A stretch of 64,000 nt of DNA from Distichodus sexfasciatus (taxonomy: Eukaryota; Chordata; Actinopteri; Characiformes; Distichodontidae). The position numbers and the translations under genes were made by a program. Shown here piece by piece: positions 57,196 through 64,000 of this stretch (position 1 is its first letter; every line of letters begins with the position of its first letter). The DNA lies in NCBI GenBank assembly GCA_032718565.1, contig JAVGVS010000011.1, forward strand, positions 5,590,869-5,654,868. The letters are read 5' to 3'. Under the pieces are notes generated by a model. That model was not told the origin of the DNA and ran no database searches. It saw nothing but the letters and a program-made list of their open reading frames with translations.

Positions 57196-57704
57196 ACATG
57201 CAGCACTGCACCGGAAGCTTGGCTCCCCCTCCCTCCACCTCCCACAAGCACGTCCAGATCAACCAAGCCGGCAGATTTATCACCCTCACCTGTGATCGCT
57301 CCATTTATCATCCTTAGATCGTATCTCTAGCAGACAGGAAATGTTTATTTTCACTCATTACAGTCCGCGTCCACGCTTCCTCTGTGTAGCGGTGAACTAA
57401 TCCCGTGTCAGTTATGGGTGTCTCCTGCCTGGTGAACAGCGCTTTCCGCACTGCCCCCCTTCATACTCACCTACGGACCTTCCGTCAACCTCCCTGACAC
57501 ACAAAGACATGTACACACACACACACAGCCATGACTACCTACCTTTAGCACTTTTATCAGAAAATCATCACACATTTCACACCCGATTATTCGATTATGT
57601 TCTTGTATGTTCTATCCTATCCTGACATTTCCCATTAGTTTTGGTAAAAAGTTAACCATATAATAATAAATTAGTAAAGGATATTAGGCTTGAAAACTCA
57701 CATT
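57196..57704. other. Unassigned sequence
   Basis: GC-richer at 57210-57480 with no domain in any frame; possibly regulatory. Confidence 0.35.
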
Positions 57705-58332
57705 TTAAAGGTCCCATATAATTTAAAAAAATCTGTTCTTTGGACATCTCTTTGGGTCTATAGTGGCTCCACACACACTGTAAGGTTGATAAAAAATGGT
57801 CAGTTGTGTAAGTATTAATTTACTAATGCCAGAAATTGTGTACTTAAACAAGCCATTTAGATTTCTCCTCTACTTCTACGTCACAGTAGGGGACAACTCC
57901 ACCTTCCTATCTGAGAATCTCCCCCACTAGGTAGAACTGGTAGCGCTTCCTGATCTGCCAGTTTTTCTCGCAAGCGCCAGCGTAGGAATTGCAATGAAGA
58001 AGTCTAGCAGCGGAGGGTTGTGTTGAACATGTGTGGCTGTATGGATGGTCTGTTAGCAGCAGCCATGACGATTATTTTCATGTGAGGCAAACACCGCCAT
58101 GCTGTCTACGCCCCAAATCCGGAGTGAGGCGTGAGCAGCAGTGGTTCATTTGCATTTAGGAATACTAATGAAAAACAGCCTGTTCTAAAGGAACTGAAAT
58201 AGAGAAGTTAAAAGCAGGTGAAGATGCCTAATCTGTGGGTTATTTTCAACAAACTGCTTCAGAGACATGTTCAGTGGTGCTCATAGACCTATTTTAACTT
58301 GTTGAAAAAAAAATATTATATGGGTCCTTTAA
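57705..58332. mobile_element. TTAA-flanked non-autonomous DNA element, copy 2 (628 bp)
   Basis: Starts TTAAAGGTCCCATATAAT and ends in TGGGTCCTTTAA, with the body of the element at 31691 plus an extra 80-90 bp near 57850-57940 (TCTCCTCTACTTCTACGTC region). It is probably the more complete copy. Reading frames are not shared between the copies, which argues against coding. Confidence 0.8.
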
Positions 58333-58934
58333 GGATTTTGGTCCAGATTTTCTTAATTGTTCTTCACTTCCTTTGCTATAACTATAGTGTTGGCACGCTC
58401 ATTTTAATTGTCATAAGAGTTAATATACATAAGATAAGAAGTTTCAGAAATATGACTAAAATTCATGAAAATATTACAAAGAAATTAAACAAGATAGATG
58501 TCAAAATTAACTCCACTATGTTTGAATGTCTTTAAAACGTAATATCAGAGATTAATGAAAAAATACTGAATTGTACACAGGCTATATATACTGTATATGA
58601 ATTTACAAATAATGCATCATATGCACAAATCACAAAATGCCAAGAATTTTGAATATTCTGAGGACTTACGCTGCAAGATAACGTTACACTATAAGTGATT
58701 CTGAGCAAATATTTGCCGGTGTAAAATAATTGCTTACAAGGAAAATGTGTTTTTCCAATCCAAGCAGTTTGAGTAATCAGTGTTGGCCAAGCCTTTTGTT
58801 ATAATCAGCAATTAAATGCTATGAATACATTATACAGCTCATTGGTTTTAAAGGTGGTAATGCTTCAACCCCAGTACCGCAAAATAGAACTCAACTAAAA
58901 GCTTTGCGATTTTTAGCAATGCTACAGTCCACCA
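58333..58934. other. Unassigned AT-rich sequence
   Basis: No recognised gene or repeat. Confidence 0.4.
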
Positions 58935-59440
58935 TTGGTTAGAACGGTTCCTATTCTGACTCAAAAGAGGTTAAGGGGTCAATGCAGCACATTCAAAAAC
59001 AAGGAGGTGAATTTGTTGGAGTGGGAATGTGTAGAAACACCACCTGCCTTTGCACACCGGCAGTGTCCTAATTACCCTGTCAGCATAATTCTGGCAAACG
59101 AAAATAACAACAGGCCTTTTCTGCAAGTGAACTCACCCAGGCAAGACTCTATTATAGCTGAATTATGGAGGGCCTGCAGGGATTTATACCTGTTCTTCCA
59201 TAAAAACCTCTTGCCCCCCAGTGAATATGATCAACTGCAGACTTTTATTACAGTGGCTGCTACAAGCTTCCCTCAATTGCGCACCGTGTTGGGGTTGCAG
59301 TAAACAGATACCACCGCCACAGATAAGGGTGCTTGAACCCTTTCATGGCCAGCTTCATCAAAGATAAATCACGGCCGCTGACCGAGGAAGCCGCCGGTTG
59401 GCTTAACGGTGACACCACTTGTAGCCACATCATTAGCAGT
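58935..59440. promoter_or_regulatory. Candidate conserved element with a long open frame
   Basis: A repeat-free block, GC-richer than its flanks, with homeodomain-type words (GTCCTAATTACCCTG, GCATAATTCTGG, GCTGAATTATGGAGG). The plus strand is open for about 122 codons (58935-59303), but the frame opens at TTG and contains no ATG codon at all, and I recognise no domain. It is more likely regulatory than a gene; an internal exon cannot be excluded. Confidence 0.3.
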
Positions 59441-59837
59441 AGTGTTTACTGCAGACCCTTCAAGTTGTACATAATAATACAGTCTAATAGACGCAGTTTA
59501 CAAACTAGCTGGCCATAATCTAACCTGTCTTTTTAAAAGAAACCGGACTTAACCTGTATCCCCATATATCCAGTAGTAAAGGAGACTTCTGTATAGTCCA
59601 CTGTCAAGTCATATCTCAGCTACATGTAAAAGCTGTGTACTTCTTATTCTGTCTAGATAGAGACATTAAGACACATAGAATGTCTATGTTAATGTGTTGT
59701 TTCAATAAAGAAGTACTGAATATTTAGTGAACACAGTTCATATTTATATAGATATAAATACTGTGTAACTTTCAGAAATGTTCTTAAAAATATATACAAG
59801 TCTATACAAACTGGTTTGTACATTCAGAAAACTGATT
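59441..59837. other. Unassigned sequence
   Basis: No recognised gene or repeat. Confidence 0.4.
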
Positions 59838-60120
59838 AGCGCTTCCGCCTCACAGCAAGAAGGTCCTGGGTTCATGCCCCGGGTCAGCCGTGGGGCCTTT
59901 CTGTGTGGAGTTTGCATGCTCTCCCTGTGTGCACGTGGGTTTCCTCCAGGTGCTCCGGTTTCCTCCCACAGTCCAAAAGCATGCACTATAGGTTAATTGG
60001 TGAGTCTAAATTGGCCCCATTATTTGTGAATGTGCGTGTGATTGTGTAAGTGTCTGTGCCCTGCGGTGTGTTGCTGCCTGGCCAGGGTTGTTCTCTGCCT
60101 TGCGCCCATAAGTTCACCCT
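59838..60120 (+). repeat. V-SINE copy 5
   Basis: GCGCTTCCGCCTCACAGCAAG, GGGTTCATGCCCCGGG, TTTCTGTGTGGAGTTTGCAT, GGTTTCCTCCCACAGTCC, ATTGGTGAGTCTAAATTGG and GCCTGGCCAGGGTTGTTC follow the V-SINE order. Both the 5' and 3' ends are shortened. Confidence 0.8.
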
Positions 60121-60134
60121 CCCCAAAAGAATGA

Positions 60135-60440
60135 ATAATTTAAACAGTAACTTTTCCAGCTCCAAGCACCATATGATTTAAGTAGCTAAGCTACAGCCAA
60201 GCTACTGTTTTAACATAATGGATAGCTACAGTACAAGCTACAGGGAAAAAGTTGCTAACTACATTGAAGCCATTTCACAGCCACAGATCCTTGGTTGCTG
60301 GAAAAACACGCTGTGATGGTATTCTATCAAATGGCACTTCTTCAAAATCAACAAACAATCAGAAACATATGGGAGCTGAAAATATCCATCTCTGCAAAGA
60401 CAGAAAAATAATAGTATTATTTTTGTAATGATGTAGCCAT
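60135..60440. repeat. Dispersed GTAGCTAAGCTAC repeat, copy 2
   Basis: AAGTAGCTAAGCTACAGCC, AAGCTACTGTTTTAAC, GTACAAGCTACAGGG, AAATCAACAAACAATCAGAA and AGACAGAAAAATAATAGTAT parallel the copy at 56600. Confidence 0.6.
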
Positions 60441-60474
60441 TTACAAATGCATAGGTTTAGAGTATCTTTTAAAC

Positions 60475-61980
60475 ACAGCACTTTTTATATCCAATATGAT
60501 ACTGATATTGTAAATTTGAATATCTGCCAATACAATACAAATCCGATACAGTCTCTTAAACAGAAAATAACTTTTAAACGAGAAATTATGTATTATTAAA
60601 ATAACATCTCAAAAATTATTAGTTTAAACACAGTTCTGTAATTTTGTGTCAGTTTCTAATCGTGCGAAGCTAAACTCATTAGGAAAACAGAGATTGCGAG
60701 CGAGAGCTGGTGTTGTTAAGAAAATTAATCAGCAGAATCTGGGGTTCTGGGGTTGTAGTGTTTTGTGTTGCTTGTTCTGCTCATTGTCATATCAATATGT
60801 ACAAATTAGTGCGAATGTCAAACAGTAAACCAGCTTTACAGCAGTGACACATCCCATTCTTTTCTTTTTTTTAAGCCCACCACCACCACCCCTCTTCGGA
60901 GGACAACTTTATTTTTAATTACAAGTTTCATTTGGGCACAATCCCAAACGACACAACAATTAGAATATACATGCACAATCCGCTACAAACGAACATCCAC
61001 ACAGGGAAGGGACATGAAAAGAGAGAGAGGGGAAAAAAGGGAAGAGCAAGAAAGAAAAAAAGGAACAAAAAACAAACAAACAAAACAAAATGACACAAAA
61101 CCAAAAAATAATAACAGGGGAATAACAGAGAGCTAAACAGATTGACAGACAAACAAGAACCAAGGCAGGACTATGTATAGACTAAGACAAGACAAAACAG
61201 ACAGGACAGAAACACAACGCGATCCTGATGCCAAGTTCTGGTTGGGGAAAAAAAATTAATAGTAATAATTTTATTACTAAAATGGGTTCCATTCTTCAAA
61301 GGCTGACATATGGTTCTTTTTGTGAGCATTGCTTTTTTTTCCCCATTAAAATATTTTACAATATGAAGTTAGTCCAATGAGTAACAAAATAAATTTAAAA
61401 AAATTAATTAATGAATACGTCATAATATAGTACACACCCATGTATATACAATAATAATAAAAATAACCATAACAATAATAACATCAATAATAACAATAAT
61501 AATAGTAGCCACGTGTGCATGCATGTGTGCGTGTGTGTGTGTGTGTGTGAGTGAGCTGGTGGTGGTACTTGATGCTGACGGGGTGAAGCAGTGCCCCATT
61601 TCCCCCCAGTGCAAACTGGTAGCAGGTAGGACCAGGCAGTCAAAACCCCCCAGCCGCCCCACGGCAAAAGGCTCCCAGACACCTGCCCCCGAGACGGTCA
61701 CCCACCCAACCCAAAGGAAGAGTCAGCAAAGGACCAAGGGGCCGATGACCTCTATATAAGCAGGTCCGCAAAGAAGGGACGACCGGCGAGGTCCCCAGTC
61801 AGGTCCGCAACCCCCACCTGTGCAAGACACATCCCATTCATAGCGTCTTGAGCATGCACAAATTTATAGATCGGCTCCATAGATCAACCCAATGCCACTG
61901 ATACCCGATCCAGCTATTTAAGTCGTTATCGGACCGATATCCGATCCACGTATCAGATTGGTGCCATCTTTAGTATCTTT
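60475..61980. mobile_element. Putative decayed DNA element split by a retroinsertion
   Basis: Two flanks rich in GATAC/CCGATC words (TGATACTGATATTG, AATCCGATACAG on the left; TGATACCCGATCCAGC, GGACCGATATCCGATCC, GGTGCCATC on the right) look like the ends of the common fish repeats of GGTATCGGATCGG type, which I associate with hAT elements. They are separated by the insertion at 60860-61825; removing it leaves about 540 bp. Exact termini are not placed. Confidence 0.4.
60860..61825 (-). mobile_element. Reverse-oriented retroinsertion with 14-bp TSD (966 bp)
   Basis: Perfect 14-bp copies of GACACATCCCATTC flank it (60846-60859 and 61826-61839). On the minus strand it ends in a poly(A) tail (plus-strand TTTTCTTTTTTTTT at 60860) preceded by AATAAA (plus-strand 60908-60913). 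It therefore arose by target-primed reverse transcription. The minus-strand content is a GC-rich 5' part (61560-61825), a CA repeat, an AT-rich part and a T-rich 3' part. No reverse transcriptase motif is seen, so it is a 5'-truncated LINE 3' UTR, a SINE-like element, or a retrocopied non-coding RNA. Confidence 0.8.
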
Positions 61981-62719
61981 CCTGGTTAGTGAGATTTAAG
62001 AAGTACATTTAAAAAATAAATGTGTTTATATTTCATCATGATATAAAGTGACTGGCTGCTTTAATAAACCATTTATGGTGAAATTGTTTGTAGAGCATAT
62101 CAGCTATTGTATTTGACATACAGCTCAATTTTATTATAAGGATGATATCTGTAGATTAGATATATTTATGAGATTATATAGATTAATATAGATTTTATTA
62201 CCGTGTACAAACGTTTCCTTTGAATAATAATAAGCAACAATGTATTGTTTTTTTTACATTACTGTGAGTTTTTACAGAGTATTATTGCTGCTTTCCTCTT
62301 CTGTTTACATGCATAAAGGCAGAGTTCGTTTGATACAGTTCATTGTTTTCAGATCTTTGCTAAGTAGATCTGGGCAAGTTGCAAGAAATCAAAGCTCCTC
62401 TGCTCCTCCTCCTCCTTCCAATCTTCCACCTCCTCACTGTAATGCAGTTTTATAGACAATGAGAACAGAACTCTCTCTGTGTTGTCTCTGCTGATATATC
62501 AATTCTACATGTGTGTCTCTGCTAATGGTGCGGTTTGAGAATTCTACAACTTTGGGGAAATCTGCTCTATGGAAATGTTTGAATACCTTCATATGTCTGT
62601 GTCTAAAGGGGCGCTTCAACATGTTATTGGACACTCACTAAGACTGCGAACATTGTGGTTTTCTTTTTTGCTTTTTCTTGAAATGGGGCACAATAGACAA
62701 TAAAACATTCCCCCAACAC
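61981..62719. other. Unassigned AT-rich sequence
   Basis: No recognised gene or repeat. Confidence 0.4.
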
Positions 62720-62743
62720 ACACACATGCGCGCGCGCACACGC

Positions 62744-62778
<35 letters not shown>
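62720..62778 (+). repeat. CA-rich compound microsatellite
   Basis: A CA run with an internal ATGCGCGCGCGCAC segment. Confidence 0.9.
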
Positions 62779-62779
<1 letters not shown>

Positions 62780-62914
62780 TAATAACACTGCAGTTGCTGT
62801 GGGATGTGAGATAGCTCATCATTTCTCAGTCAGTTTCTAGATGCCATCACTCCCACAGTCCTGAGAGAGATGTGACAGAGGTCTCTTATTATCTCTGTAA
62901 CTCCGTTACAATGA

Positions 62915-63004
62915 GTCTGCGTGTGTGTGTGTGCGTGTGTGTGTGCGTGTGTGTGTGTGCGTGTGTGTGTGTACATACTTGTGTGTGTGTGTGGGTGTGT
63001 GTGT
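62915..63004 (+). repeat. GT-rich compound microsatellite
   Basis: GT run with GC interruptions, about 90 bp. Confidence 0.9.
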
Positions 63005-64000
63005 CTCTGGAAGGGGGCTGCACTCTGAAATGTCAGAATCCATTACAATTTGAGAGGTGTAAAATGAGGACACTGGACATGTGCTGATGTTTTTAAAGTT
63101 CTTGTTTAAAGTTTAGCTTATATAAATTTAGTTTATGGATAGATTTAAGGTTAGGATTAGATTGAGTAAATTATAAAAAAAAATCTAAAGAATACACATT
63201 ATTCACTATAATCTAATCCTAAATCTAAAAGATGAAGTTTAAGGTAAGTCTTTCTAGGATTAAATTATAGTTAGATACATTAAGAAAGTAATGACATTTT
63301 TTCATTTTATGGTATATTTATTTAGAATTAAGAAATCATGTTTGGTTTTCAAAATTTGTAACTATTACCCTTTGACTTCTGATGTTTATATTTGGGTTTA
63401 GGATTAGGTTTGGCATTATTTAGTTACAGTAATCCAAGATGCCAATGGAAATAACCCAAAAAAGTGGCAATACTAGACACATGAGTGTGAGTGTGAAGTT
63501 TGGGAAATTCACATGCCATTCCTGGCGTACAGTACGACAGTCTAAGATTAAATTGTTTGAAGCTTTGGAACCTGAAATAAAATGATTCACTCCATCCTGT
63601 GAAAATCCCATGAGACAGTAACAAAAGAACTATGTCTCCCTTTTGGTTCAGCAGAGCAGTGAAACGAGTAAAATCATTTCAGATGCAAAAAAACGAGACA
63701 CAAAAGACCTTCTTTGTAGTTTTACCCGGAAGCCAGATACACCAACTTTTACAATAAAAAGTGTCACCCATTATGTTCGAAATCTCCATGAAGCTTCCTC
63801 TTCCTCAAATTCACAGTCAAAGATATAGATTCGCATAACTGCCAGGAACCATATGCCATGAACATTATCTAGCAGTGGGATCATATACATTGTTACAACT
63901 TCAAGAGACTCAGAGAACTGCGAAGACTTCCAGGTTCAAGGTTGCTTTGTTGTCATCAGCAGCTTTATACATGTACATAGTGTGTGATAAGACAACATTT
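63005..64000. other. Unassigned AT-rich sequence with an inverted repeat
   Basis: TAGGATTAGATT (63152-63163) and its exact reverse complement (63210-63221) form 12-bp arms around a 46-bp loop. The open frames to the end of the window have no recognised domain. Confidence 0.4.

Noticed and set aside
58935..59303. 122-codon frame as a complete gene
   Set aside because: It opens at TTG and contains no ATG anywhere, so it cannot be a normal stand-alone eukaryotic coding sequence. Kept only as a candidate conserved block or exon.

Overview
This is a eukaryotic, vertebrate window and almost certainly from a teleost fish. It has two vertebrate genes with fish-like sequence, V-SINE (DANA/HE1-type) elements, an L2-type LINE, a Tc1-like element with salmonid-type ends, fish-type LTRs, CA/GT microsatellites and AT-rich non-coding DNA. 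SINE content would suit an otophysan (catfish/characin/cyprinid side), but I cannot name the species. There is one assembly gap (9787-10148). No bacterial or phage features, CRISPR array or operon are present. 

Genes. Only two are supported. The terminal coding exon of tmem263 lies on the + strand (17219-17499), followed by a long 3' UTR with a poly(A) signal at 19103. The complete single-exon coding sequence of chst1 (keratan sulfate galactose 6-O-sulfotransferase, 421 aa) lies on the - strand (19769-21034), with a poly(A) signal at 19443. The two genes converge tail to tail with about 300 bp between their transcript ends. A CpG-rich block at 21950-22310 is the likely chst1 promoter and first non-coding exon. 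The 5' coding exon of tmem263 was not found; it may lie upstream of the window or in the gap. 

Layout. 1-17.2 kb is repeat-rich sequence upstream of, or inside an intron of, tmem263: a decayed L2 LINE (3.2-4.95 kb), a 1.5-kb polypyrimidine block built of about 400-bp units (5.8-7.33 kb), V-SINEs, a SINE and a hAT remnant sharing overlapping target-site duplications (11.3-12.3 kb), and a 435-bp solo LTR (12.74-13.18 kb). 17.2-22.3 kb holds the two genes. 22.3-64 kb is a gene-poor stretch upstream of chst1 in which I see no convincing exon. It carries a 620-bp solo LTR (25.94-26.56 kb), two TTAA-flanked elements of one family (31.7 and 57.7 kb), a Tc1 remnant (44.8 kb), many copies of two tRNA-type SINE families, a 142-bp hAT-type MITE (52.5 kb), and a reverse-oriented retroinsertion with a 14-bp duplication (60.86-61.83 kb). 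Between the repeats are blocks with higher GC and homeodomain/POU-type motifs that look like conserved regulatory DNA, but only alignment could show that. 

I did not find a new biological system. The most checkable observations are the exact target-site duplications of five insertions, the nested insertions, the polypyrimidine higher-order repeat, and the tmem263-chst1 linkage, which as I recall joins genes on different human chromosomes.
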